A stretch of 64,000 bases of DNA from Daphnia pulex (lineage: Eukaryota; Arthropoda; Branchiopoda; Diplostraca; Daphniidae): the NCBI RefSeq assembly GCF_021134715.1, contig NC_060018.1, positions 12,665,501-12,729,500 of the forward strand, given 5' to 3'. The position numbers and the translations under genes are program-made. Numbering within the stretch: position 1 is the first letter of the stretch; every line of letters begins with the position of its first letter. The notes under the pieces were generated by a model. That model saw only the letters and a program-made list of their open reading frames with translations. It was not told the origin of the DNA and did not search any database. Below, piece after piece: positions 45,886 through 60,500 of this stretch.

Positions 45886-47538
45886 GGCAGGAGAGAAAGA
45901 CTTATTCGATATTATATACTGTTCATATAAAAAGAAATCAGAAAATTCATAATAGTAGTTCATAATAATGATAATAATAATAACAGAACACGACTTATAT
46001 CTCTTCCTTCCGCTCGTCAACAAGTTTAAACAAAAAAAAACGTCTCTGTACTACTCTGTAGGCAAAAAAATAAATAATCAATGAACAAGAAGTTTTGTGT
46101 TGTGTCTACTACAAAGGAGCTAGAAACAAAACAAAAGAGACCCGTCTTTACGCATTGGTTGTCAACATTTTTGCCTGATGGATTGGATGTCCCATTAGTG
46201 AGCCGAAATTTTTAGATTTGTTATTTTTTGAGTCGAGAGAGAAATTTCCCCTTGTTGGAAAAAAAAGAAAACCGGTTTTTGTCGTGAGGGAGAGAAGATT
46301 GAAACCGTTGGGATCGTCCGAGATGAAATAAAAGAAAAATCCTTAACTATAACGCCGCATGGTAATTAATATACATAATAACTGTAGATGACGCAATAAG
46401 AGAGAAAGAGACGAGACAGTTAAGAGTGAGAGAGACGGAGATTGACCCCAGAAAATGACATGATCGGATAGCCCCCGGTAGGTACAAGTATTTAGTTATA
46501 TAATAAAACATAACATTGTTTTTAAAAACCACAGCGCTCGGCGATTCGTTTTCGATTTTTCTGAGAAAAAGAAATGTGAAAATAACCGACCGACTGAGAA
46601 ACAAACACACACACACGTATATATAAAAGAGCTGCTGGATGTGGTCGCAGACACGTTCTTGTTCTCGACAATTTGTTCTTCTAACTCTCTTTTGCTTTAT
46701 TTGATTTGCGGAGAGCAAAGAAACAAGAAGAGAGCGTGGATTTCATCCGCTATTTCAGCTCTCCCTCTCTCTCGCCAACGCTCCAAACACAAACACTCGA
46801 CACAGCAGAGAGCACACGCGGGAATTGATTGGTGATAACACGCACACACACATAGACACAAACGAACGGAGGAAAAACAGTCGGGGATGAGAGACACTTT
46901 GAGTCAAGGCGCGACGAACGTGAGAGTTTTACCGCGAAACAAAAATTTTTCAAAATTATCATCATCTCTTATTTCATTTTTAAAATTTAGTTTTTTCTTT
47001 TAAATACCCCATTTTGTTTTCTTTAGAAAGAAAGATAAAAAAACGACACTCGACACACAGGGACATTGAACCGTGCAGGATTGGGTTTTGAGTTATTTGA
47101 TTTTCTTTTACTTTTTTGGTTGTAAAAAGGTGAAAATCATCAAAACGAACACAACAATTTGAATAAAAACAGCAACTTGGAGATAATTTGACGCGCGAGA
47201 AACTCTTTTTCCTCTTTTCTTTTTCTGAATTTTGTGCTTCCGTCAGTTGTCATACAACACGCCGATCAATTGGTTATATAATAGTCTATGATACATGATA
47301 GGAATTTCATCGAATCCTCAATGGGTTGAATCGTTGAGGCCTCAACATTCTATAATGACGGGCGTAGGCCAATCTGCACTTTTCACCCCGTTCTCTCTGA
47401 TATAAAGAGGCCGTGAATTTACGTATTAACGTGTGTGTGTGTTTGGTTTATATATAATTGGATTAAATTTCAAGGCTTTGTCCATCATCATCATCATCAT
47501 CCGATCTCTACCTACTAGCCCGCCATTTGACCAGAGTG

Positions 47539-47719
47539 TCAATGCGGAGTCTGTTGGTGTTGTTGCTGCTGTTGCAAGTGATGTTGGCTGGCCTGCTGGT
47601 GCTGGTGGTAGGCGGCCTGCGACGAGAGGTGCTGGCCGACCAGGTGGTGTTGCGACTGTTGTTGCTGCTGCTGCTGCAGACTCTGCTGCTGGTGGTGCTG
47701 CTGCTGTTGGTGGTGTTGT

Positions 47720-47772
<53 letters not shown>

Positions 47773-48545
47773 GAACTGAATCTGCTGCTGGTGGAGGTGA
47801 AGGGCGGGGTGCGGCTGGCCGGGCAGGGCGAAACCCAGGGCTTGGTGCAGCCGGATGGCCTGTTCCAGCCTCGAGTCCGTGTAGCCAACAGAGGACGACG
47901 AGTGGTGGATGCCACCGCCGTGGCCGTGGGCGCCCGACGCCGAAGCGGCGGCCAATCTCAAAACGGCTTCCACTCCGGCCGCTTGGAGGCGACGGGCCAC
48001 GGCCGCCTCTTCGGCCGTCAGCGCCGCACTGGAAGAGTCGTCCTGTTCCATGTCGACCGGGCCGTTGTTGCCGTTGGCTCCTTGTTGCTGCTGCTGCATG
48101 GCGTCGTTGAGTTGCTGGACCGTCATGGCCGCCCCCTGTCCGAAACCCACAGACTGCGAACCCAAACCCATGGCCGATCCCGTGCCCGTCCGCCCCAACG
48201 AGCTGCTGGGACTCGTCAGTCGGTTGTTGTTGTTGTTGTTCATGACTCCGCCGTGAGACGAAGGCGGTGCCGTTGCGGGACTAGGAGCTGCTGCTGCCGC
48301 CACAGCGGCCGCAGTGGCCGGACTGGCCCCAGGTCCCGCCGACGCCGTTTCAATGGCCCCTCCGGGTCCGTGTCCGGAATCGGCGTCAGAGTGATGACTG
48401 GTGGGACCTCCAGCCGAGGGTCCCGGACCCGGCGAGTCTCCACGATCGCGGAATCGCCGCTCGGCCGCCGCCCTGGACAGCATGTACTGGGCGGCAAATT
48501 GATGTTTGGGTTCCATCCGCATTTGTTCCATGTGAGTGAGTAAAC
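47539..48545 (-). CDS. Zinc-finger gene last exon with long polyQ
   Basis: It starts GLLTHMEQMRMEPKHQFAAQ, finishing the last finger, then Gly/Pro/Ser/Asn-rich sequence and one helical segment (TAEEAAVARRLQAAGVEAVL). A Gln tract of over twenty with His follows, and the frame ends HQQTPH. Plus-strand leucine-rich frames over it are shadows of the polyQ. Confidence 0.93.
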
Positions 48546-51500
48546 CTGCCAATCATCAAAATGGAGGTTTAGTATCAAACAAAACAAAACGAAATAAATA
48601 AAGAGTAACGGAAAGACGACTGGAAATTATTGGTGGCGTACGCCTATCATTTCAAACAAGTTAGGAGCCTGGAGCCAGTGCGGAGAGGTAAAAATAAGAG
48701 GTTGGTTGCTGGCCGGCAGGTTCCCCAATCGTTCTGATGCATGTCGTCGGTCCGTTATTTAATTGAATCACAAAAATAGATCTAAACTACTACTGCTAGT
48801 AGATATATAGACAAGTAGATGGGCCCCAAATTGCTAGTGGGGCGATGACGTAATAACAACCTGCCCGCCTTCTCTAGCCTTGTCTGTCTCTATCATCAGA
48901 CAAGTTTTCTTCTTCTTTCTCTTTCCATTTGTGCCGTTTCCTTTTTTATTTTCTTTCTTTCTCTCTGTCCGTGTTGTGTGTTATAGTCTGCAGTTTAAAA
49001 AGCGATTCGACCACAGGAACACAAGACCCCCGTCCATGAAAAACATGCTACATTATGCTGATTATGTAAATAGACGCAACCAGCCAGGGAGAAAACTCTT
49101 TGATGATATAGTGAGACACAGCGAGTGGAAAAAGGAGGGAGAGAAAACCAAAAAAAAAAAAGCTTCAAATTGGCTTAAAATTTGATGGATAGGCCCAAGT
49201 TCTTGTTTTAGTTTTTTAGTTATTTTACTACAAAACATTAGCCCAGTCAAACAAATCCAGGCCGACTGTACGAACCCCGTCAAATGAAAAAAAGCTGGTG
49301 GACTTTTTGGGAGTTCAATCGATACAACGTTGGCATTTCGAAGGATTTGAAATTTAAAAAAAGCGCGGGGAGGACCAGCCACCGACACAATTTCATTTAC
49401 GATCGGCCCTTTTGTGCCCAGGCAATATAACCACTGGCCGTGTGTGGGGTTGCGTGTGTGTTTGCCCAGTGTTTCGGATGTGGTGGTGGCCCTGGACCGA
49501 CTGACTGTGCGGTCGTCGGCCCGCGACGAATCATTACAAACAGCTGCTCGTTGATCAAAATGCTGGCCGGCCTTACACCCACAAAAAACAAGGCACAATA
49601 GTCTACACACATAAGCCACAACAACGGGCCTTTCTTTTCGATTTTTTCCTTCCAGATTAGAAAAATAAAACTTTTTATTGACATTGGAGTCCCCCCAACC
49701 AGACCATCGGCCATTGTTTCGTGTTCAATTCAAACCGGTCAAGCCTCTCTCCTACCCCCCCTCCTCACTTGTAGCCCTTGGAAAAAACAACAGAACCGGT
49801 CCAGCCTCCCTTTTTCCGAACTGTACGTGCGCTGATGCGTGAAACAAATTGCGTTTGGGGGGCTTCAGCACAAGAAGAAGAAGAAGAAGAAACGAAAAAG
49901 GGTTGACTGGTGGTGATGGTCGGATCGAATCGAATTCCCCCCCAAAATAATAAGGTGATGGGATGATCAATGGGTCGTACCGGTTTCGTGTGGGAAAACG
50001 GCCGGGCAGATGGAGCACGGCCACATGCGCAGGGCAGAGGTGATGTGGGCCGTCTCCGGGTGAGCGGCCAGATGTTTGCGCAAGCTGCCCTCGTTGACGT
50101 AGTGCTTGCCGCAGACTGGACAAGCGTGGGTCGGCGCCCGGCGCTTGACGGCGCTCGGCGGAGGCGCCGAAACGGCCCAGCCACCGCCCACACCGCCCGT
50201 CAGACTGCCCAGTCCGTTGATGACGTCCGAGGCGACGCCCAGGCCGCTCAGCGACGACGCCAAACTGCTGTTAGTGCTGATCTGCTGCTGTTGCTGTTGC
50301 TGCTGTGCGTTCGATTGTTGTTGCTGGTGTTGGTGTTGTTGCGAGGCTAGGAGCGATGAGACCGACGCCGCAGCCGCCGCCGACTGCTGTTGTTGCTGCT
50401 GCTGCTGGACGTGATGGGCCAGCGATGGAAGGAGACTGTGCTGGTGAGGCATCAGCAGAGAAGATCCCGCCGAACTTTCGCTAGTCGCACCCGATCCTTC
50501 GCCTGAAATAAAATTCATTTTTGAAAAATCAAAACTCAAGTCGAAAGCCTCTAGTCACACAAATCCCGAGAAATGCCAGACGAAACTGGACACTCTTGGT
50601 TGATGGGTTATGCCAAAAAAAATGTGAAGAAAACAAAAGTAAAAGAACATTTCACTGAACGGTTGGCCGAGTTTCTCCGGAATGAACTTTGACGGTGTGG
50701 GTCTAACGCGCTTTTTGGCGGATTATTACAAAGTTGCCAACAGACTGCCAAGCTACGAGTTGTTAACGTCCAGTGTATTACACAGAAGCGGAACACATCA
50801 AAAAGGAGGAGGGTGGATGAAACGAGCCGGGAATAACCCAACCCGAGAAAAAAGAAAGAAAAAGAATAAAAAATCGGCCCAATGGGCTCCTCCAGTGCAA
50901 CAGCCGAAACACACAAAACTACAAACGAATATTGATTCTCTCTTTCTCTCTTTCGTCGTTTCATTTCGGGGTGGTGCCGGTGGCGACTTTTATAATATCA
51001 AGAGAGAAGCAAAGAGAGAAGCAAAGAGAGAGAGAAAGAAAAGGGAGCAGAAAGAGAGAAAGATGATTCAATGATTCATGTGTACAGCGGCAGCAGCAGC
51101 AGCCCTCCATTGTATAAATAAACTCCGGGGCTCTGTGTATGTGTGTGCTGAACTCGTCGAGCCATTCGTTGAAAAGGGAATCACGACATCTGTTCATCAT
51201 CAGAGGCTCACAAAAACTAAAAGAAGAAGAAGAAGACGCAAAAGAAATGGAATCAAAAGAGTTAGGAGCTAGGAGGGTTGGAGGGGACTTTTTAATCAAG
51301 TTGTCGGAATGGACTACGCCATATAGCAGAGAGAATGAGAAATAAATAATAATAATAATAATCATCCGGAAAGAAAAAAAATGGGGCGTCGCGACGCTTT
51401 TCCGCATTGAAAAGAAGTTATTTCGTCTCATGTGTGTGTGTCTTTTTCTATTTTTCAATTCTATAAAACTTTTTTTCATTTTTTTACGGTTCTTGTTAAA

Positions 51501-54500
51501 ATTTATTTTGCGGCAACATTTTCCACGAATGCGCATTGATTTCCCAGGCACTGGCCGACGGCGACATTCCCGCATCAAAAGATATTTTTAGTTTTTGGTT
51601 TGTTGAAACTGAAATTTTTGTTCCGCGTTTTGTTTCTCGTCGTCGTCGTCATCATTTTCGATCCATTCCGGATGCGCAGTAGTATACACTCCCCCCCTGA
51701 AGAAGAAACCGGTTTTTTCTTTCCCCATCGACTGAACTGGCGTATTAATGTTTCAACACATCCCGTCGCCCAGGCCCTTCTATTACCTGGGCGCTTCTGT
51801 TACGCTTCTTCTTTTTTTTTTCTATTTTCCAAACTGTATACTATCTCCTTATTGTTTTTCTTTCTATTCTTCTTCGACTCTCTTTACTTGTTCCTCCTCC
51901 TCCCCCCCTGGAGAGAATAACTGACGTCTATCTCTCTATATAGATGTAGTTGCCAAGGCAGCAATTAATTATCTACGGGCCTCCATCCCACTCTCATTGG
52001 AATTACACAACAAACAAAAAATTAAAAAAAAAAAGCGGCGCGGCCTAACTCCTCCATCGCATCCAATCGGAGCATTTCTTTCAACCCGAACGTCGAGAAG
52101 CTAAAAAGGACTCGATTGTATGGTTCCACTTTTTAAAAAATATTTCCCTGGTCATGGAAGAACGGATTTACTATATATATAAATACATCTACTAAGGTTT
52201 CTTCTTCTAGTAGAGTAGACCAGGCCTGTCACAACATGGCCTGGTATATCTAATATCGTTGTTGTATTTATTTTTAATCTCAAACTCTCCCTTACATTTA
52301 TTTTTTATTTTTTGCCTGGACAAACACGCCACGGATAATACTTTTTTTCTTGACTGCTCTCTCTCTCTCCCCCCTACCGAATCCCGCGAAAAAATAGACG
52401 CTGGAAAAACAACACCGCATATGTATGGCCCCCCGTCCGCCGTTATATTATTGGCCGCCACCGAGTTGTGTAATGTCTCATCGGTTTAAATATTTTTTGT
52501 CTCGATTAAAATTCACATTTTTTTTAGTTTTCTGTTCGAAGGGCATCAAAGAGAATAGAAGGAGAACCTACGAAAGAAAATAGGGGAAACCCAACAAGAC
52601 CTTCATCCCCGAAAAAATGAAATGTTAGACAGAAATATTCGCCCAAGAAGAAAGAGAAACGAGGGCGGAACAAGTTGAAAGCCATCAGCGATTTCTCGTG
52701 AGTTTCCAGCAAAAGACGCAAGACCCTGTTGTGTGTGTTTTCTGTTTTGTTTGTGACGTATAAATGTTTCGACATTTTTTCACGTCACGGAAGTCGCCTA
52801 TTAACGACGACCGAACGGAATCAAAAAAATTGAGCTGCTCATTTACACACGGGGTTGATGTTTTGCCGTGCGCAATGGTCGCGGACTCGTGTAACTATTG
52901 CCATTCCAGTGGCGACTCTGTCGTCCCATTACGTCAAAATTCTCGAGCCCTTTACCCCGTGTTTCGTGAAGAGTTGCTTAACGTAACAATTGCAACCGCC
53001 GAATGGCCTTTTTTAGCGCACTAAACATCTTTTTAAAATTCTTCTTTCTTTCTTTAGTCGCTGGAAAATGAAATGAGACGTGGTGGTGGTGGTGGGGGAA
53101 GAAGCGGCGGCGAATGCGGACAGAAGCAAAAGAGAAGACGTGCAATTCGATTATGCAGATTCCCCCTTATTCGGTCCCGATTGCTTTTTCGGGGTGTATT
53201 TAGCGACTACCGCCATCCTATTTGGGCTCTCCCTCCCCATCCATCCATATGTGTGTGTACACTCTATCGCCCGTCGCCATCTCCCCACAAAATAGAATCA
53301 ATCAGATTTCTTCTTCTTCTTCTTTCTTGCTCAATTAATCGCTGACGTTCGGCAACGACATTTCAGTGGTGCTGGGGTGAAGGGAGACTGACTCTACATG
53401 TGACACGCTTCGTATATAATGTAGTCGCTACGTGCGTAGGCTGAATAAGTGCAGCCGGCGATATACTTTTTCTCCAACGAAATTTTTTCAAATTTTTAAA
53501 AATAGGAAAAAGATTTTGGTTTTGTTTTTAAATAAGAAAATGTTTTAGAAAACTTGACTTACCGGTCATGGAGGACGTTCCGGCCGAAGCGGCGGCGACG
53601 ACGTCTTTGTGGACGTGCTTCATGTGTTCCATGAGGGCCTCGTTGCCGAGGAAGAGCTTGTGACACAAGGAACAGCAGGTCGTGTTGGGTCCGCCAATCA
53701 GGGCCGCGTGCTGTCCAACATCAAACGGTGGCGAATAATGAACGAAACGAATACAATAAAACAAAAACGAAATGAATGAATGAATGAATGAATATATACC
53801 AACTAGTATGAATATTAGACTCTAATAGAGTTCGAAAAAGACATTCCGTATAAGAAGAGAAAAGTTTGAATTCGTTTTGAATTTTCCCTCCGTCGTCAAT
53901 CAAAAAACGATGGGCTCTACATAGTATAATCAAACTAGAAATTTAAAAAATAAAAGACGAGCCAACAACAGTAGGTAGGCCTATGGGAATGGAAACAAAA
54001 AATTGTACACACCCCCACACAATAGGGGGAGAGAAAGAGAAAAAAAGAAGGTTTGGATTTTAGGCCTATGAGCGAGCGGCGTCGCTCGGCGTCGGTCCCC
54101 AACCCTCATTTTTTGTTGGCTGGAATTACCAATTTTTTTTTCTCTTCCCTCCAAATGGGTGGCGAGGGAGTTTAAAAAAATAAAAAAAATTGATTTATTG
54201 CATTTCCCCCTTCCTTGTGCCCACGTCCGGATGCGGGGGCCAGCAGCCCAGCCCAGGCAGAGAGTGGAAAAAAGAAGTGGGGGGGGGAAGAGAAGAGAAA
54301 AAATGGGAGGGAACAATAACAGCAGGCAGGGCTGATGACGTCGGGGTCGAATAGGAAAAAAATGTTGGGCCAAGAGAGAGGGGGGGAATGAAAAAGGGAA
54401 ATAAAAAAAAGGAAGTCTCTTTCTCTCTCATCATAAAAATTAAGTCCGCCATTGCTGGCGGTGGTGGGGAGGAGGGTGGAGCGTTCCGCTTCCGCTCTCT

Positions 54501-57500
54501 CCCCATATCCTGGGCGCCATTGGCCCCCCCCCTCTCTCCTTCAGCCGCCCGTGTGTTACATCTAGATGTGTTTGATGCATGATAAAAACTCCTCCCATTT
54601 TTTTCCCTCCCATCCCACCCACCATCACCACCCCCCGAAAGAGAAAAAGAAAATAAACTTTTTCACTCTCCCCTCCACCCAGCAGTTAGTTGACTGATGA
54701 TTTTCTGTGCATTTCATTTCTCTGATTCTCTACCCTATACAGACTTGGCGCCGCGACGGAAAAGAATATTATCATAACGAAATAAAAGGGGCTTACACAC
54801 ACACACACACAGAGAGCCAAGCTCAAAAGAAGGAAAAGACGAAAAAAATCAATGTTGCCGACGACGTCGTCGACGTCGACTACTTTTCCGTTTCTCTCTA
54901 GTAGACGGACGACTACTACAATGTCTAAAAAACTCACTACACACACACACAGACACACTAAAGTCGAAACTCGTGGAAAAACAAAAGAAGGGCGAGCGTC
55001 GGATAAACAGCCGCAATACTCTACTACTACTAATTCAAAACTACTTTTTTTTTTTAAATTTTTCTACCAAATTTTTCTAATTGGGTGTGAAAAAAAAACA
55101 ACCAATTGCGACTCGAACGTCGACCGGGATCTTACTTGGTCCAGCGGAGAATTATTGGAACCGCAAGGATTTTTTTTCGACTGTCATGGCGCAGGGGGTT
55201 GGGGGGTTGGAGGAGGAACAGGACACACATAAGGACAAGACATAAAATGGTTTAAAAAATTAAATTAAATTAATGGATAGACAAACACGAAGCTGGACAA
55301 ATCACAAGATGCGCGCCACATTTAAACAAATGGTTGTGCAAAATGATATCATATTTTTTAAATATTTAATTTTGTTGGGGGTTAATTTGTTGTTTTACCT
55401 TGGCCGTGTGGGTGCGGAGTGAGGACTCGGTGGCGAATCCTTTGCCGCAGATGGCGCACTGAAACGGCCGGTTCTTGGCCCGTTCCAGCTGGGCGTCGTG
55501 ATTGCGGAGGTGCTGCTGCAAATTCGACAGCTGGATAAAGGCTCGTCCGCATTCCGGCACATGACAACGATACGGTCGTTCACCTAAAAATAAAACCAAA
55601 AAATCGACAAAAGAAAAAGAAAAAAAAAATGATGAAAGATTCATGAATGAAGCACATCATTTATTTTGAGACGCCCGGCTTGGCAGCTTCTTCTTTTTGA
55701 TTTCATCTAGCAGAGTCCGCCATCATCAAATGCAGATGATGGGAACTTCGGCACCCGGTTTTGATCCGCCGCCCGGATGGAACCAAAAAAAGAAAAGAAA
55801 AGAAATCGGAAACAAATGTTTCGAGAAAAGTGTGAGTTTTCAACTCTCTTCCCCTGGCCAAACTTGGGTGAAGAAGAAAACTCGTCGTCTTTTCTTTTTG
55901 GATTCAACTTTTCTTGGAAAAAACGAAACAAAATTTCTTTTGTCTATTTCTGTCTCAAAATTTGAAACAAATCAAAAATAATCGGGGAGACCCGATATTA
56001 TCTAAAACATTTTTCTCCCCTCCTACCCTGAAAGTCTGTCACACATATGACGGCGACGTCCAGCGCATACTAATGAGAGCCACTTGGGTCTGTCTGTCTC
56101 TTTCTCTCCCTCGGCAGTGCGTTAATTACAAAAAGCCCCGCGACGATGTACACACACACGCACAGAGTCGAGATGGGGCTCCCAAGTTTTATTTCTCGAC
56201 AACACAATGGCAAAGGGGAGAAAGAGAAAAACGGGAGTCTTTTTTTTATTTTTGTATCTACCAAGGGGCTGTGCTCCTCCTTGTGTGTGTGTGTGTGTGA
56301 TATGCATATTTTTCAGGCAGGGAGGTACTATTGAGAGTTTGAGACTTTTCTCTCTCCCCTCTCTGCGCGCGCTATTTTATATTATTTCGTTTTCATTTTT
56401 GTCTTTTTCTTTTTCGCTTTCGTCAAATCCCATCAGGACGCGGTTCGTGCGTGCCTTTTGATTCTTTTTCTCAACCTTCGTTCCTCCGACTCTTTTTTAT
56501 TTATTAGCTCCGCGGAATAAAAAGAAACCCCCCTCGCAGTCCTTAATCTTTTTTTTTGTTCTTTCTCCCGAATATATCTTTTCTCATTCGCCCTGCGGCG
56601 TAATATGCGCATCATGAATTTCAAATCTAGAGCGCTTTTCTTTTTTGGTGAGAAAAATCTTTTTATCTCACTCATGTAGTTCAATTAAATGACACGGAGA
56701 ACCAATCAAGCGCCATGACTTTGTGGTTTTTGTCCCCTTTTTTTTGTTTCGCTCTCGTTTTAAACGCGTGTGAGATGGCAAAGGCTCGAGCTGGGGTGGG
56801 GTGAAAAGTTGCACCTTTTATTTTTCAAGCCAAAAAAAGGGATAAAGAATTGATTCGTAATTGGCATCGCGCCTCTGATGGCAATCGCTCAAAGAAATTC
56901 GTGCTGGCCTGTCTTTTTTTCTTTTCTATTAACAAAATGGCGGCCTGGATGGAAATGGGGGACGATTGTAGCGCAGGGAATTCGAATGACGCGGCACAAT
57001 TTTTCTTTTCGTAGACAGAAATAAGCAACGGGCTCATCTGCATATCGTCCATCGATGAGACCTTATTCCCCCCTTTTTTAAAATTTCAATTTTAGGAGCC
57101 GATCCACCACCAAACTATTCACACGGTCATCGGAGCAATCGGAGAATTTCTATTCCGGCCGGCCGTCTGGCACACACAGAACACACACAACGGGATCCAT
57201 CGAAACGTACAAGGGTTCAAAAAAGACACAATCCGGTGGTGCTCCCCATTCTTTTAGATTGGAAAGAGAAGAAGAGAGAATGATGGAACATACTATAAAA
57301 ATCCGGGGCGAGGGGAATTGATTTGAATTGGAAAGAATGGCGACAATGTTTCACAGTTGGGCCGAGCTACACGTCTAAAACTATACGGGGGGATTTGCAT
57401 ACGGCGATGACGACGACGACGACGATCGAGTTCTCTCCCCTTTTTCTTTATCTCGATTTGTCGTCAATGAAAACTGGTTTTTCCGTCCGGCCCCTCATCC

Positions 57501-60500
57501 CAACTACCACCCCATTGCAACCGTCTAAAGCCGCCCGATGACCATAGAAACTGCAGTAGAGGAGATTACCAATTCAACAACAGTCATCGGGCACGCTAAA
57601 CAAAAAAAGAAAAATATCAAATGAAGAGAGAGAGAAAAGTATAGAGACGGCTGGACGGCTAGAGGGGATTGCCGGCCAGCTGGACCGACTCCTCTTGGGC
57701 CCATATAGGCTACGATGTATAAAAGAGTAACACAAAAGAGGAGGAATCACGTGACATCCTCCAGCGGATGAATAGTGGATGGATGCGCGTCCGTTATCAA
57801 AACGAGAACACACAGACACAGCAGACAAATGAAACGAAAAAAGAACTGGAACACGCATCCTCATTTCCGAGTATATACTATCCAGCAAATCCCCCTGGGC
57901 GTTATTGAAAATTTAATTTTTTAGTTTTTCCAGTTTTGCTTCTCTCCCTGGGCAGCTCAGCCCAGGACACACAAGTCGGAATTGAAAGAAAAAAAAAAGA
58001 TTCAGCGAAATTATCTTGCCAGCAACTGGGCGCTTCACGCTGAAGAAGAAGAAGAGGCTTAACGAGTCATTTGAAAAGAGCGGGGCTCCTGTCACCGAGG
58101 ATTTTCTCCCAGGAGCTCAAGGAGAGGCTCTCTCTCAAAAACTTTGTTTGTTTCTCTCTTCTCTCCAAGCTCTTTCCTTTTTCGCCAGCATTCATGGAAT
58201 GGAGGATCTCTTTTTTATTTCTCCTCTCTCTTTTTGGGTTGGCCGGTTGTTGTTGTTGTCTAGACGGAAGAAGAGTTGATCCCCCAGCATGTAGGAATTA
58301 AACATATTCTTTGCTCCTTGACGCAAGGAGCGCACACAGCTGATTCTTTCCGCTCTCTCTCATCTCCTCTCGGCCGCTTTTAAGAATGAGCTGTAAAAGA
58401 CCAAGTGGAGTTTTCTCTCCGGCGGAAGAGGGGGCGGGGCGGGTTTGTTGATTGATTCAGCCGGCGGATCCTAACTACTACGTATCCGAGCGGAGAAATG
58501 TTGATAATCCTCTCTTTCACTTTATTTCTCTCTCTCTCTGCTTGCTTGCTTGCTCCCGACTATTTCTGACTTGTCTAAACACAAAACACACAAGCACAGT
58601 TTTAACTTTGAGTTGATGGATGTGTGGGTGGAAGCCTGGCAACTTCTTCTTCCGTGTCAAGACGGAAACAAATGGCGGAACACACAAAAGTCGAACGACT
58701 ATCTTTCGATTCTATAACAATGTCGCAAAGGAGGAGACGAGAGAGAAGAGTCGGCCATTTATATCTCTAACAATCGAAAAGGCTCCTGGTTAACTATTCA
58801 CAATTTCATGCATTGCGGATGACTCCTCTCGTGTGTTTTCTCCGGCCAGAGAAAAGAGAGAAAGAGACAGAAAGACTCTTGTGATTTTAGTTGAGGAGAA
58901 ACGTTATAAATGCGCCATAAGTTGACTTGTGAGATGCCTTTCAATAAATGATGGCAGACTATATACCTGCCGCTATCCAGCAGCCATCCAGCGAGGACAA
59001 GGACTTTTTTCTTTTTCTATTTTTTCTCCCGTTGACGAGACTCTCTTCGTGTGTCCAGTCACGCCCTTTGCACGCTCTTTTCAACGATTCATGGGGCGAC
59101 TCACGGAGAGAAGAAACGCATCTAAACGACGACGACGACGACGACGCTACAGACACGAAAAAGTCGATGGCGTCTCCTCCTCTTTTGCCATTAAATATGA
59201 ACGGCTGTCATTCCCGTTAGGAAGCAGCAGCAGCAGCTCCTCCACACAAAGAGTTTTAACTTGTTCCGATATTTATTAGATATCCCCCCACCCGTGCTGC
59301 ACGATGGCTGAGACTTCATTATAGACATCGGCTGGCGCTGGCCGGGTGAAAAAAAAGTGGGAGGGAATCATTTCTTCTTGTTTGATTTTGTTTTAAATTT
59401 CCCTCCTCCCAGTTTCGCTTTCTCTGACTTTTCATTTGTTGAGAGGAAGGAAAGAGGGAAAAAAAAGAAGCGAAAAAAAAGCTGAGGGGGAATCAAAAAA
59501 ATTTAAAGCCGATTGGCTGGGAGGGGTGGCGTCGGCGTCGATCAGAGCACACACGCGCAATCCGGAACAAATGAGAGAGCCCGGACCCGCATCTCTCTCT
59601 CTTCCTTTTTTTAAAAATAGAAATGAAATTTGGTTCTTTTTCTCCCCCAGCGTCGGTAGGGGGCGTCAATAAAATACAGAAAAATTCAATTTCAAAGAGT
59701 CATGCAGGGCTTCTCTACTAACGGCTGTGCAGCCTCTCTCTCTCCAAGCGATGGCGTCGCCCAGCAAAAAAAAATGAAAATTTAAAAATCACGTCATAAC
59801 ACGCAGTCGTGTGTGTGTTCTGCTAGGCCGTTGGATTTTCATGCGGAGAGAGGGTGAGCGACGCCAGCGGCGGGCCCCGGATGGTAAAAGTTATACGCGC
59901 AAGCTAAATATATAATAACAAAACGCGGAAAAAGCCGAGAGAAAGAGAAAGAGAAAGAAAATGAATAATAAGAAGAAGTGAAACACATTCATTCTTATTA
60001 AGGGAAAAGGGTTCTCCTTTCTATATCCCCCCCCTCCTCCCAGTCCGCCCCGATTCTTTTTATATTATTCCGACTGTTGGCTATATAGAAGAGAGTCTAC
60101 TACTACTACACAGCTAGGAGCTTTTGTTCTTTCCATCTTCTTCTGCTACTTTGACTTCTCCTTTCTCTTTCTCTCTTTCCCATTTTTAATTATCATTTCT
60201 TCTCCTTCTTCTACTCCTCCTAGCTAGTGCTAGCTGCTGCTGCTACTCCGACCCACTCGTTTTCTGGTATTGACGGAAAACACCAAAGAAAGAAAAGAAA
60301 AATAAGTCGTCGCCCTTTTTCTTTGGACGGGCTCCTGACTGTGTGGCTCCTTTGAGCTGCGCACTCCTGTCGTCTGTCATTAGGTTCATTTTGGTGTGGC
60401 CAACCGAGAGACATCCCGTCCGTCACGGGCTCCTTCTTCCAAGACACGTTCCTCTTTTCAATTTCGGGAGCGGGAGAAATGAAATTGAAATTTCAAGTTG

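Larger units (their letters stand above)
36670..47538. other. Long region without a supported gene
   Basis: No frame here resembles a known family on either strand. It holds simple repeats (GATA/TATC near 37905-37979, GT tract at 45866-45885), many poly-A/T and poly-purine runs, and a lone TATAAAAATA at 38771-38780 without an initiator at the right distance. The part nearest 47538 is probably the 3' UTR of the zinc-finger gene; I could not fix its end. Confidence 0.55.

Noticed and set aside
47527-48543. Long plus-strand leucine-rich open frame (338 codons)
   Set aside because: It is the reverse-complement shadow of the polyglutamine exon; its Leu runs come from CTG/TTG repeats.
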